Positions 8,353-18,276 of a DNA stretch of 64,000 nt are shown piece after piece. The stretch is from assembly GCF_002933315.1 (NCBI RefSeq), contig NZ_PDKT01000005.1, forward strand, positions 1 through 64,000, written 5' to 3'. The position numbers were made by a program, and so were the translations under genes. This stretch comes from Candidatus Pantoea edessiphila (lineage in GTDB: Bacteria > Pseudomonadota > Gammaproteobacteria > Enterobacterales > Enterobacteriaceae). The first letter of the stretch is position 1. Every line of letters begins with the position of its first letter. The notes under the pieces were generated by a model, which saw nothing but the letters and a program-made list of their open reading frames with translations, was not told the origin of the DNA and ran no database searches.

Positions 8353-9617
8353 TGATAAATATTAGTGAAGCTAAAATATCTGCAACTCGTATTATGTCTC
8401 GCTGTGATGAACTAGCTAAAATAACATGTGCAACATCTGGAATCACGAGAGTTTATTTATCTAAGGAACATTTAATTGTTAATCAATTAGTTGGTAAATG
8501 GATGAAAGAAGCTGGTATGTCAGTTTGGCAAGATGCAGTAGGTAATATTTGTGGTCGTTATGATTCAAATATTATCGATACACCAGCAGTTATTTTAGGT
8601 TCACATTTAGATACAGTAAAAAATGCTGGTCGTTATGATGGTATATTAGGTGTCTTAAGTGCTATTGAGATAGTATATTGGATGAATAAAAAACATATTG
8701 TTTTGAAATTAGCAATTGAAGTAATTGGATTTTGTGATGAAGAAGGTACTAGATTTGGCATAACTCTTCTTGGTAGTCGTGGTATTACTGGTACTTGGGA
8801 AAGAAAATGGCTTAATTATACTGACAATAATGGAATTACTATACATCAAGCTATGATAAATTTTGGTCTGCATAGTAACAATATTAAAAATGCAGCTAGG
8901 AATATAAAAGATATTGTTGCGTATATTGAATTACATATAGAACAAGGTCCTTGCTTAGAAAAAGAAAATTTATCTCTTGGTGTTGTGAATAGTATAAACG
9001 CAGCTAGTCGTTTTAATTGTAGATTTATAGGAGAATCTGGACATGCTGGTACAGTACCAATGTCTTATCGTAAGGATGCTCTTACTGCCTTTGCTGAATG
9101 GATAATATTCCTTGAATACACTACTGTTAAACAATATCCTCAATTAGTAGCTACAGTAGGAACTGTAATCTGTAAACCTGGTACAACAAATGTAATTCCT
9201 GGAACAGTAGATTTTTCATTAGATATTAGAGGTCCTCAAGATATACTTATAGAATCTTTGTCTTCTATCGTTTTTGAAAAAGCTAAACAAATTGCTAAAT
9301 GCAGAAATTTGTTTTTTGAATACAAAGAATTTTATAAAACTTCTGAAACAATATGTGACATTAACTTACAAAAAGTTTTATGTTATGCAGTAAAAAAAGT
9401 TCAAGGAAGCAACTTATTGTTATCAAGTGGAGCAGGCCATGATGCAGTTGCTATCTCTAAATGTTGGCCAGTGGGTATGTTATTTATACGTAATTATCGT
9501 GGTATTAGTCATCATCCGAAAGAATTAGTTAACATAAATGACATAATATTAGCTTTACAAGCTTATTCTGAATCAGTATGTAAATTTATTGAAATAAAAA
9601 CAAATAATTTAATGTAA
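8352..9617 (+). CDS. hpxK: Allantoate amidohydrolase (M20 family), HpxK/AllC type
   Basis: Hydrolyses allantoate to (S)-ureidoglycine, ammonia and CO2, and feeds HpxJ. 421 residues. M20 metal ligands are visible: His85 (GSHLDTV), Asp96 (GRYDG), Glu130/Glu131 (CDEEGTRFG), His195 (ELHIEQGP) and His387 (GISHHPKE). SGAGHDA near 360-364 and SGHAGTVPM near 229-236 are typical of the AllC/beta-ureidopropionase/N-carbamoyl-amino-acid hydrolase group. Within that group context selects allantoate. Translationally coupled to hpxJ. Confidence 0.92.
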   Translation: MINISEAKISATRIMSRCDELAKITCATSGITRVYLSKEHLIVNQLVGKWMKEAGMSVWQDAVGNICGRYDSNIIDTPAVILGSHLDTVKNAGRYDGILGVLSAIEIVYWMNKKHIVLKLAIEVIGFCDEEGTRFGITLLGSRGITGTWERKWLNYTDNNGITIHQAMINFGLHSNNIKNAARNIKDIVAYIELHIEQGPCLEKENLSLGVVNSINAASRFNCRFIGESGHAGTVPMSYRKDALTAFAEWIIFLEYTTVKQYPQLVATVGTVICKPGTTNVIPGTVDFSLDIRGPQDILIESLSSIVFEKAKQIAKCRNLFFEYKEFYKTSETICDINLQKVLCYAVKKVQGSNLLLSSGAGHDAVAISKCWPVGMLFIRNYRGISHHPKELVNINDIILALQAYSESVCKFIEIKTNNLM

Positions 9618-10016
9618 TTACAAATGCTTGTATCAATTTTTATTTTTTATGTAAAAATAATTATATATTAGTAATATAAATTACTTGCTGATAAGTATAT
9701 AGTGATTTTTATTATATATCTTTTATTATTAATATTAAATAAATATTGTATTATTAATGCTACATATTTTTTTATTTAATTACTTAATATATAAATTATA
9801 TTTATCTAGTAAAGTTAAATCGAAAATACTATACTGGTCTAGTATGTACTTTTTTTAAGTTTATCTTTATTTAAAAAACATCCGCTAGTTAATAAATATT
9901 AAATCAAAATTATTTACTTGCTAAGTTTAGTACTTTTATCATTGGAGTATTAAATTAATCTACTAAATATTATTATAATGTGATTTTAATATATAATATT
10001 AATTTTTTAAGAAAAA

Positions 10017-10036
10017 AAGATAAGTTAATTTATCTT
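10017..10036. repeat. Short inverted repeat (7-bp stem)
   Basis: AAGATAA at 10017-10023 pairs with TTATCTT at 10030-10036 around a 6-base loop. It lies 10 bases before a much stronger hairpin; the two may form one structured element. Confidence 0.5.
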
Positions 10037-10046
10037 AAATAAAAAA

Positions 10047-10087
10047 TAAATCTTTAGTTTTTAAAAAATATAAAAACTAAAGATTTA
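10047..10087. repeat. Perfect 17-bp inverted repeat, AT-rich hairpin
   Basis: Bases 10047-10063 are the exact reverse complement of 10071-10087, with a 7-base loop. Only four of the 34 stem bases are G or C. It lies 430 bases after hpxK and 153 before ybaL. Possible roles: transcription barrier or terminator for either strand, or an mRNA-stabilising hairpin. A perfect stem this long is unlikely to persist by chance in decaying spacer DNA, but its role is unknown. Confidence 0.75.
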
Positions 10088-10239
10088 CTTATTAATAAAT
10101 TATTAGTTCTTTAAACTTGTGTATTATTACTGCAATAAGCTAAATATGTGAATACTCTGATATTTAGTCATTCCTTTATAGATGTGTTAGTATATTTAAA
10201 TAATACGTACGTAAAAGTAATTTCATATAGGGAATCAGC

Positions 10240-11904
10240 ATGCATCATCCAACTCCATTGATTAATACTATTGTAGGTGCATTTATTTTAGCTTTTATCT
10301 TTGGAATGCTAGCAAATCGTTTAAGAATTTCTCCTCTAGTAGGTTATATAGCTGCTGGTGTAATAGCTGGTCCATTTACTCCAGGTTTTGTTGCAGACAT
10401 TAATTTAATACCTGAATTAGCAGAATTAGGAGTAATTTTATTAATGTTTGGTATTGGTTTACATTTTTCTTTAGTAGATTTGCTTGCAGTAAAAAATATA
10501 GCTATTCCTGGAGCCATTGCTCAAATTACTATGGCAACCATATTGGGGATAGGTTTATCTTGGCTAATAGGTTGGTCATGGATAACTGGCTTAGTATTTG
10601 GTTTGTCGTTATCAACTGCAAGTACAGTAGTACTGATGCGTGCATTAGAAGAAAGAAAAATAATTAATACTCAAAGATGTCAAATTGCTATAGGTTGGTT
10701 AATCGTTGAAGATATAGTAATGGTACTTACGCTAGTATTACTACCCACTATAGCAAGTATATTAGAAAAAGGTAATACAAGTTTTAGTGTATTAATAATA
10801 GATTTTTTACTAACAATAAGTAAAGTTATTGCTTTTATGGCATTAATGATGATAGTAGGACGTCGTGCTATACCTTGGATTCTTGCCAAAAGTGCTGCAA
10901 CAGGTTCACGTGAATTATTCACTTTAGCGGTTTTAGCACTGGCATTAGGTATTGCATTTGGTGCTGTTAAATTTTTTAAAATTTCTTTCGCACTCGGTGC
11001 TTTTTTTGCTGGTATGGCACTTAATGAATCGGAATTAAGTAATCGTGCAGCCCATGATACTTTACCTTTAAGAGATGCATTTGCTGTTTTATTTTTTGTT
11101 TCTGTAGGTATGTTATTTGATCCAATGATTTTAATTAAACAACCAATAGCAGTATTAGGATCATTAGTTATTATTATAGTTGGAAAATCATTGGTAGCTT
11201 GGACATTAGTTATAATGTTGGGTCATTCACGTAAAACTGCTTTAACAATTGCGGTTAGCCTAGCACAAATTGGTGAATTTGCATTTATTTTGACTGGGCT
11301 TGGTATTTCTTTAGGATTGTTGAGTGATGAAGTGCGGAGTTTAGTATTAGCAACAGCTATTCTTTCGATAATTATTAATCCGATGCTTTTTACTTTAGTG
11401 GAAAGCTATTTAGATAAAATTAAAAACATAAAAAAACAACATGTGGAAAAAATCAATGAAAAAGAAAAACAAGTGCCAGTAAATATTTGCAATCATGCAG
11501 TAATTATAGGTTATGGTCGAGTTGGAAGTATAGTAGGAAAAAAATTAAATGATATTGGAATACCATTAGTAGTAGTTGAAAATTCTCTTCCAATGGTTGA
11601 ATCTTTAAGAAAACAAAATATCAATGCTGTTCTTGGAAATGCTACTCGAGGAGATATTATTAGCTTAACTAATTTAGATTGTGCACGATGGTTGTTACTG
11701 ACCATTCCTAATGGATATGAAGCAGGAGAAGTAGTTACTATAGTTAGAGAAAAATATCAAAATATTGAAATTATAGCAAGAGCTCACTATGATGATGAAG
11801 TAAATTATATTATGGATAGAGGTGCTAATCAAGTAGTAATGGGTGAAAGAGAAATAGCTAATAGTATGTTACAAAAGCTTAAAGATGATATAGATAACAA
11901 ATAA
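10240..11904 (+). CDS. ybaL: Putative cation:proton antiporter YbaL (CPA2/KefB-like)
   Basis: Inner-membrane monovalent cation/proton antiporter of the CPA2 family. 554 residues, against 558 for E. coli YbaL, with the same N terminus (MHHPTPLINTIVGAF) and membrane segments over about residues 1-395. A cytoplasmic Rossmann TrkA-N/RCK-like domain follows (VIIGYGRVGS near 423). E. coli has ybaL next to the gsk-hemH-adk region, and here it abuts hemH convergently with 9 bases between stops. The transported ion is not settled. Confidence 0.92.
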   Translation: MHHPTPLINTIVGAFILAFIFGMLANRLRISPLVGYIAAGVIAGPFTPGFVADINLIPELAELGVILLMFGIGLHFSLVDLLAVKNIAIPGAIAQITMATILGIGLSWLIGWSWITGLVFGLSLSTASTVVLMRALEERKIINTQRCQIAIGWLIVEDIVMVLTLVLLPTIASILEKGNTSFSVLIIDFLLTISKVIAFMALMMIVGRRAIPWILAKSAATGSRELFTLAVLALALGIAFGAVKFFKISFALGAFFAGMALNESELSNRAAHDTLPLRDAFAVLFFVSVGMLFDPMILIKQPIAVLGSLVIIIVGKSLVAWTLVIMLGHSRKTALTIAVSLAQIGEFAFILTGLGISLGLLSDEVRSLVLATAILSIIINPMLFTLVESYLDKIKNIKKQHVEKINEKEKQVPVNICNHAVIIGYGRVGSIVGKKLNDIGIPLVVVENSLPMVESLRKQNINAVLGNATRGDIISLTNLDCARWLLLTIPNGYEAGEVVTIVREKYQNIEIIARAHYDDEVNYIMDRGANQVVMGEREIANSMLQKLKDDIDNK

Positions 11905-11913
11905 TTAAAAAAA

Positions 11914-12876
11914 TTAATATAAAAATTCACTTACTAATTGATACATCATGTCAATGTGTGTATTTTCAGTATTTAAAGCAGGAATATATTCAAATCTTTC
12001 TCCACCAGCATTTATAAAATAATTTCGATTACGACTATTCAATTCTTCTAACGTTTCTAAACAATCAGAAGAAAAGCCAGGACTTATTACTTGAATATAT
12101 TTTATTCCTTTTGAAGGTAAAGATTTTATTGTTGTATCAGTATACGGAGTTAACCAAGGTTCATATCCGAAACGAGATTGAAAAGTAAATATAAATTGTT
12201 TATCATTTAATCCAAGTGCTTGAACTAAAGCATTTGTAGTATCTAGGCAACGTTGATAATAATCATCACCTTCATTCACTAAACGCTTTGGAATACCATG
12301 ATATGAAATAACTAATAAATCTGGTTTGCCATATTTTTTAAAAGAACGCTTAACACAGATCTTAAGTGCATTAATATAAGCTGGATGTTCAGCATAATCC
12401 CTAATAAAGCATATATCTGGTAATGACTTATAATTTTTGAAAACTTTACATATACCATCCCATACTGCAGCTACAGTTGCAGAAGAAAATTGTGGATATA
12501 ACGGTAATACTATTAATCTATTTATTTTTTGTGCAATTAACTTATCTATTGAGTGTTTTATGCTAGGATTACCATAACTCATTCCAATTTCTACTGGTAA
12601 ATTAACAACCGAAGCCAGGGCATCTCTCTGATTTTTGCTATATACCATTAATGGTGATCCTTCTTTTCTCCAAATAGATCTATACATTTTTGATAAATGT
12701 ATAGATCTAAATGGTAAAACAATAAAATTTAAAACAGGCCACCAAATAAATTTTGGTATATTAATAACACGTTTATCACTTAAAAATTGTCTTAAATAAC
12801 GTTTAATAGCTGGTCTAGTTGGTGCATCTGGAGTACCTAAATTAACTAATAATATACCTGGATTATTTTTTTTCAT
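11914..12876 (-). CDS. hemH: Ferrochelatase
   Basis: Inserts Fe2+ into protoporphyrin IX, the last step of heme synthesis, at the inner membrane. 320 residues, same as E. coli. The active-site His lies in SYHGIPKRLV and the acidic metal-path residues in FSSDCLETLEEL; the N terminus LLVNLGTPDAP is diagnostic. Downstream of adk as in E. coli. Heme made here is needed by the cytochrome bo3 oxidase encoded at 33386-38217. Confidence 0.97.
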   Translation of the reverse strand: MKKNNPGILLVNLGTPDAPTRPAIKRYLRQFLSDKRVINIPKFIWWPVLNFIVLPFRSIHLSKMYRSIWRKEGSPLMVYSKNQRDALASVVNLPVEIGMSYGNPSIKHSIDKLIAQKINRLIVLPLYPQFSSATVAAVWDGICKVFKNYKSLPDICFIRDYAEHPAYINALKICVKRSFKKYGKPDLLVISYHGIPKRLVNEGDDYYQRCLDTTNALVQALGLNDKQFIFTFQSRFGYEPWLTPYTDTTIKSLPSKGIKYIQVISPGFSSDCLETLEELNSRNRNYFINAGGERFEYIPALNTENTHIDMMYQLVSEFLY

Positions 12877-12942
12877 TTAGTACCTAATAATTTTATAATA
12901 TTTACTAATCAAATTAAACTTATACAATAATTATTTATTATC

Positions 12943-13602
12943 TTACAAAAATTTTGATTTATCTAATATTTTAGTTAATTGTGAATGTATTTCATATACT
13001 TTTTTAGTACCATCTATTCTATAATAAGAAATATTACCTAATTGTGATTCTTTGACATAATATTCAATTAATGGAGCCGTAATTTTATAGTATTCTTTAA
13101 GTCTATTAAATACTACTCCTTTTTTATCATCTTTGCGAATTTTTAATTGTTCACCAGTTATATCATCTATATTTTCTAACTTAGGTGGATTGAATAATAC
13201 ATGATAGACACGTCCAGATGGTATGTGTACTCTACGACCTATTAGTCTTTTGATTATCATATCCTTAGGAACAATAAATTCTAAGACATTATCTATTTTA
13301 ATATCTGCTTCTTTCATAGCTTCTGCTTGAAAAATGGTACGAGGAAAACCATCTAACAAAAAACCATTTTTACAATCTTTATGATAAATGCGATCTTTTA
13401 CTAGAGAAATGACTATATCATCAGTAATTAGTTTCCCCTGATCCATAAAATCTTTTGTTGATTTTCCAATATTTGTATTTTCATTAACTAACTTTCGTAA
13501 CATATCTCCTGTAGAGATTTGAGGAATACTATATTTTTTTACAATAAATTGAGCTTGAGTACCTTTACCGGTACCTGGAGCTCCTAGCAAAACAATACGC
13601 AT
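12943..13602 (-). CDS. adk: Adenylate kinase
   Basis: Converts ATP + AMP to two ADP in the cytoplasm. 219 residues, five more than E. coli, with P-loop [10 protein letters not shown] at 7-16, NMP-binding GDMLR, DGFPRT and the LID region starting [12 protein letters not shown]. Lies between htpG and hemH in E. coli order. The ribosome binding site is AAGGAG a few bases before the ATG. Confidence 0.97.
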   Translation of the reverse strand: MRIVLLGAPGTGKGTQAQFIVKKYSIPQISTGDMLRKLVNENTNIGKSTKDFMDQGKLITDDIVISLVKDRIYHKDCKNGFLLDGFPRTIFQAEAMKEADIKIDNVLEFIVPKDMIIKRLIGRRVHIPSGRVYHVLFNPPKLENIDDITGEQLKIRKDDKKGVVFNRLKEYYKITAPLIEYYVKESQLGNISYYRIDGTKKVYEIHSQLTKILDKSKFL

Positions 13603-13841
13603 TACGCTAATCTCCTTAACACAGTTAGATAATATTACGATTTATAAAAATATAATTAAAACATATAAAACTTATCTTGAATTATAATAAAAGCAAGGTA
13701 TTTTTTCATTTATAATAGTTAGTTTTTTTAGTTTGATTTTATGATAAATAAAACGTTTATTGCTTTCAAACTATTTAATAAAAAAATTTTAATTTATTCA
13801 AGTTAACACAAATAAAAAAATCACTGTATTTTAATAATATT

Positions 13842-15710
13842 TTATGATAATAGTAATTTGTTCATTCTTAAAATAAACTTATTAGGATCTTCTAAAGTAC
13901 CACATTCTGCTAAAAGAGCTTGTTCTAATAATAATTCAATCCAGTTATTAAAATTATTTTCATCTTTAATATTTGATATATTTTTTACTAATGCATGATC
14001 AGGATTTATCTCAAAAATATATTTAACATCTGGTAATTCTTTACCTGCTGCTGATAATAATTTTGCCATTTGTGTTGTCATTTCATTTGAGTCAGTAGTG
14101 ACAATTGCAGGTGTATTAGTAAGGCGGTGAGTTAACCTAACTTCTTTTACTCTATTATTTAATATATTTTGTACACGTTTTATAAATGGTTGTAATGTTT
14201 CTTCTATGCGTTTCTGTTCTTTAATTTCTTTATCTAACAATTTATTTAATGAATCATCTACTTTACTAACAGATTGGAAAGATTTACCATCAAATTCGTT
14301 TAAATAACTCATCATCCATTCATCTATACGATCTGAAAGTAATAAAACTTCTATATTTTTTTTATGAAATAATTCTAGATTTGGACTGCTTTTTGCAGCA
14401 GTATAACTATCAGCAGTAATAAAATAAATTTTTTCTTGACCTTCTACCATACGACTAGTGTAATCTTTTAATGATATAGTTTGTTCACTATTATTATTTT
14501 TTGTTGAAGTAAATCGTAATAACTTAGTAATAGTTTTATGATTAATAGTATCTTCAGCTGGCCCTTCTTTTAAAACCAAACCAAATTCTTTCCAAAAAAT
14601 TTTATATTGTTCATTATTATTTTTTGCTAGTAATTCCAACATATGAAGCACACGCTTAGTCAATGCTATACATAAATTTTTTGTAATTTTACTATCTTGT
14701 AAAATTTCTCTTGATACATTAAGTGGCAAATCACTAGAATCAATTAAACCTCTAACGAAACGTAAATAATTAGGTATAAATTGCTTAGCATTATCCATAA
14801 TAAAAACACGCTTTACATATAATTTAATACCTCTTTTATGATCACGATTCCACATATCAAAAGGTGCATGTGAAGGAATATATAATAAGCTTGTATATTC
14901 TTGTTTACCTTCTACTCTATTATGACTCCATGTTAATGGATCTTTAAAATCATTTGTAATATGTTTATAAAATTCATGATAATCTTTATTGGTTATTGTT
15001 GATTTATTACGAAGCCACATTGCTTCTGCTTTATTGACTTTTTCCCATTTAGTAGTATTATGTTCTTGATCGTTAATTTCAATTTCTACTGGTAATGCAA
15101 TATGATCAGAATATTTACTAATAATACGACGCATATTCCAAACATCAAGAAAATCATCTTCTCCTTTACGTAAATGCAATGTGATTTCAGTACCTCGATC
15201 AGCTTTTTTAACATTAGCAATCGTATAATTTCCTTCACCTGTTGATTCCCACAATACTCCTTTATCTAAAGATGAGCCTGCTAGTCTAGTACGTAAAGAA
15301 ACTTTATCAGCAATAATGAAAGATGAATAAAAACCTACTCCAAATTGACCAATAAGTTTATCTTGATTATTGCCATCAGAACTAATCGAATCAATAAATG
15401 ATTTAGTACCAGATTTTGCAATAGTTCCGATATTATCAATAACTTCTTTACGAGACATTCCAATACCATTATCACTAATTTTAATAGTTCTATTATCTTT
15501 ATTAATAGAAATTCTCACACGTAATTCATGATCATTTTCGTATAATTTAGAATCAGATAAAGCAAGAAAACGTAATTTGTCTGCTGCATCGGATGCATTA
15601 GATATTAACTCTCTTAAAAATATTTCTTTGTTTGAATATAGGGAATGAATCATTAAATGCAAAAGCTGTTTAACTTCAGACTGAAAATCATGAGTTTCTT
15701 GTCCTTTCAT
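13842..15710 (-). CDS. htpG: Chaperone HtpG (Hsp90)
   Basis: ATP-dependent chaperone dimer acting with DnaK on late folding clients. 622 residues, near the 624 of E. coli. The N-terminal GHKL ATPase shows [20 protein letters not shown] and [13 protein letters not shown] lies before the ATG. The middle and C-terminal dimerisation domains appear complete. No clear sigma-32 promoter was found upstream. recR, which follows ybaB in E. coli, is absent between htpG and ybaB. Confidence 0.97.
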   Translation of the reverse strand: MKGQETHDFQSEVKQLLHLMIHSLYSNKEIFLRELISNASDAADKLRFLALSDSKLYENDHELRVRISINKDNRTIKISDNGIGMSRKEVIDNIGTIAKSGTKSFIDSISSDGNNQDKLIGQFGVGFYSSFIIADKVSLRTRLAGSSLDKGVLWESTGEGNYTIANVKKADRGTEITLHLRKGEDDFLDVWNMRRIISKYSDHIALPVEIEINDQEHNTTKWEKVNKAEAMWLRNKSTITNKDYHEFYKHITNDFKDPLTWSHNRVEGKQEYTSLLYIPSHAPFDMWNRDHKRGIKLYVKRVFIMDNAKQFIPNYLRFVRGLIDSSDLPLNVSREILQDSKITKNLCIALTKRVLHMLELLAKNNNEQYKIFWKEFGLVLKEGPAEDTINHKTITKLLRFTSTKNNNSEQTISLKDYTSRMVEGQEKIYFITADSYTAAKSSPNLELFHKKNIEVLLLSDRIDEWMMSYLNEFDGKSFQSVSKVDDSLNKLLDKEIKEQKRIEETLQPFIKRVQNILNNRVKEVRLTHRLTNTPAIVTTDSNEMTTQMAKLLSAAGKELPDVKYIFEINPDHALVKNISNIKDENNFNNWIELLLEQALLAECGTLEDPNKFILRMNKLLLS

Positions 15711-16045
15711 GATAATAAATACCTCAATTTAAGTTAAAATTAAAAAATAAGACACTATAGTAATAATCAAATAATAATTTTAACAAATTTTATTTATAAT
15801 AAGTAATTTAATTTAGTAAAAAAGTAGAAAAATAGTTATCCTAAAATCTATAGAAATATTTTTTGATAAAATGGATTCATATTTACATATATTTATTATT
15901 TTTTTCATTATTAATGATTCATTTTATTCCTATTATTTATAATTAAATTTACTAATAATATAATTTTATTATGTATTTTGAATAACAAACAATTATTAGT
16001 TATTATACATATTAAATTATCAGCAGTTGTTATTTATTTTATAAT
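15711..16045. other. Intergenic region where recR lies in E. coli
   Basis: A 335-base AT-rich spacer between ybaB and htpG. E. coli has recR (about 600 bases) here; no RecR-like reading frame remains in any frame I could follow. Confidence 0.6.
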
Positions 16046-16375
16046 TTAGAAAGGTATTTTAAAACCTAACGGTATTTGCATATCAGATGATAAGGAAGCC
16101 ATTTTTTCTTTTTGAATTTCATCGATACGACGTGCTGCATCATTAAATGCTGCAGCAACTAAATCTTCTAACATATCTTTTTCATCTTCCAATAAACTTG
16201 GAGCAATTTCAACACGTCTACAACTATGTGCACCATTAATAGTAACTTTAACTAAACCTGCACCTGATTCACCAATCACTTCTAATAATGCTATTTCTTC
16301 TTGAACCTTAGACATTTTATCTTGCATTTGTTGTGCTTGTTTCATTAAATTACCTAATCCACCTTTACCAAACAT
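16046..16375 (-). CDS. ybaB: Nucleoid-associated protein YbaB/EbfC
   Basis: Small dimeric DNA-binding protein of the YbaB/EbfC family, 109 residues as in E. coli. The N terminus [18 protein letters not shown] and C terminus [11 protein letters not shown] are near-diagnostic, with a central strand [16 protein letters not shown]. Lies downstream of dnaX as in E. coli, 163 bases after its stop. Role in cells: non-specific or weakly specific nucleoid binding. Confidence 0.95.
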   Translation of the reverse strand: MFGKGGLGNLMKQAQQMQDKMSKVQEEIALLEVIGESGAGLVKVTINGAHSCRRVEIAPSLLEDEKDMLEDLVAAAFNDAARRIDEIQKEKMASLSSDMQIPLGFKIPF

Positions 16376-16538
16376 AATCTCCTCTCAATTACCTAAATCT
16401 ATAATACCTTTATTAATAAAAAATATTAATTTTTCATCTAATTAAAATTAATATATTAAAACAAATTTTATACATATATTTAATATAAGTTATCTACATT
16501 ATATTAATGAAATATTTTCTATATTTATTTTTATTTTT

Positions 16539-17630
16539 TCAATTTTCATAACGAAATGCTAATGCTCGTAAGAGTGTTATATCAATTCCAATACGATAAC
16601 TTGGAGCTATTGATAAATCTTTTCGTCCCATTAAAATAATTTGATAATAAAGCTGTAAATCATTAGGGGATACAGTTTTTGCTAATTTATTTAAACGTGA
16701 AATATGATTTTCTTTTGCATTTATTGATTTAGGCAATATTTGAATCACTAAAATACGATGTAATAAAAATAGAATATCTATTAATAGTAAATCCCAATCT
16801 ATATAACCCATTGATTCTATTGTATTTAATACATCAATGATTTTTTCTCCATCACCTGCAACTAATAATTCTATTAGACAAATAGGATATTCATTATCTG
16901 GAATACCTAACATATCTTTGATCCCAATATTAGTAATAAAACCATTACATGTTGCAATAGCTTGATCAGTGAGACTTAAAGCATCTCTCATGCTACCATT
17001 TGCTATTTTAGACAATAATTTTAATGAACCTGGTTCACTAAATATTTTTTCTTGTTTTAAAATATAACTAATTTTTTCGCATATCTGATCAGCATGAATT
17101 ATTTTAAGATAAAATTTCATACAACGAGATAATATAGTTAGTGGTATTTTATGAGGATCTGTAGTAGCAATTAGAAATTTTACATGAACAGGTGGTTCTT
17201 CCAATGTTTTTAATAAAGCATTAAAGCTATGACGTGATAACATATGTATCTCATCTATCAAATAAATTTTAAATCTACCTCTTACTGGATTATATTGTAT
17301 GTTATCTAGTAAATCTCGTATATCTTCAACTTTAGTACGAGAAGCAGCATCAATTTCAATAAAATCAATAGACTTGCCTTGAGATATTTCTAAGCAATTA
17401 TTACATTCATCGCATGGAATTTCCGTAATACCAATTTCACAATTCAAACACTTAGCCAGAATACGTGCTATAGTAGTTTTGCCTACACCTCTTGTACCTG
17501 AAAAAAGGTAAGCATGATGAATCCTTTTTAAGGATAATCCATTTTTTAATGCCATTAGAACATGTTTTTGTCCAACTACATCAGAAAATTTTTTTGGACG
17601 CCATTTTGTAGCAAGTACTTTATAAATCAT
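16539..17630 (-). CDS. dnaX: DNA polymerase III tau/gamma subunit, C-terminally truncated
   Basis: ATPase of the clamp loader. Walker A GTRGVGKT is at 45-52; the zinc cysteines are Cys64, Cys73, Cys76 and Cys79 at E. coli positions; Walker B is DEIHM; the sensor-1 region and SRC motif (ILSRCMKF) are present. The protein ends at 363 residues, whereas E. coli tau has 643 and gamma about 431. Domains IV and V, which bind DnaB and the alpha subunit, are missing. The last residues (LLRALAFRYEN) match the natural end of domain III, so this is a clean domain truncation. The clamp loader should still work; replisome coupling would differ. Confidence 0.95.
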   Translation of the reverse strand: MIYKVLATKWRPKKFSDVVGQKHVLMALKNGLSLKRIHHAYLFSGTRGVGKTTIARILAKCLNCEIGITEIPCDECNNCLEISQGKSIDFIEIDAASRTKVEDIRDLLDNIQYNPVRGRFKIYLIDEIHMLSRHSFNALLKTLEEPPVHVKFLIATTDPHKIPLTILSRCMKFYLKIIHADQICEKISYILKQEKIFSEPGSLKLLSKIANGSMRDALSLTDQAIATCNGFITNIGIKDMLGIPDNEYPICLIELLVAGDGEKIIDVLNTIESMGYIDWDLLLIDILFLLHRILVIQILPKSINAKENHISRLNKLAKTVSPNDLQLYYQIILMGRKDLSIAPSYRIGIDITLLRALAFRYEN

Positions 17631-18276
17631 AAAAATATATTTTATTAGTCTCGAATTTTATATGATACAATTAGTTTGGATTATACATGTTCGCTACTTA
17701 ATATTCAATTGGTATATATAGACATTTTCTGAAAATGATATCACAATTAAATAAGTTTAATGAATATATCAAAACCAAAATAGATAAATAATTTCCGATC
17801 TTATTAATCAAAAAATTGTTATAAATAAATTTTAAAAAATAAATACAAATATATTTAATAATGCATTACATAAGCATTTCAGTAATAAAACAATATTATA
17901 TTAAATAATATATTAAAATAAAATATTATATATGTTGATTTTAATCAACTATTATTCACATAAATATTACATAGTAGTATTCTTAAAATAAGAAAATAAA
18001 AATTAATTTCAAGATAAAATTTAACTGTAAACAGTAAATTAATATTTTTAATATTAAATTAAAGTATAATTTAATCTTTTCAAGTAAAGTAATTTTAAAT
18101 TTAATTTAAAAGCATAATATATAATATTTACTATACTATATATTAAATTATCATCTAGATTAATTATTGTATTTTTATAATTAATTTAAAAAATAGAGCA
18201 ATTTTAAAAGATATATATTATCTATTAAAAAACATATGTTATGTATAATTAGCACATATTTCAAAATGGTTTATTT
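17631..18276. other. Intergenic region, dnaX to hha
   Basis: 646 bases of AT-rich DNA. In E. coli apt, the acr genes and tomB lie between dnaX and hha; none is recognisable here. No RNA gene is visible. Confidence 0.6.

Larger units (their letters stand above)
9618..10239. other. Intergenic region, hpxK to ybaL
   Basis: A 622-base AT-rich gap at the right border of the hpx island. It holds two adjacent hairpins (10017-10036 and 10047-10087, separate entries) and no supportable ORF or tRNA. The ybaL ribosome binding site AGGGA lies near its right end. Confidence 0.6.
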
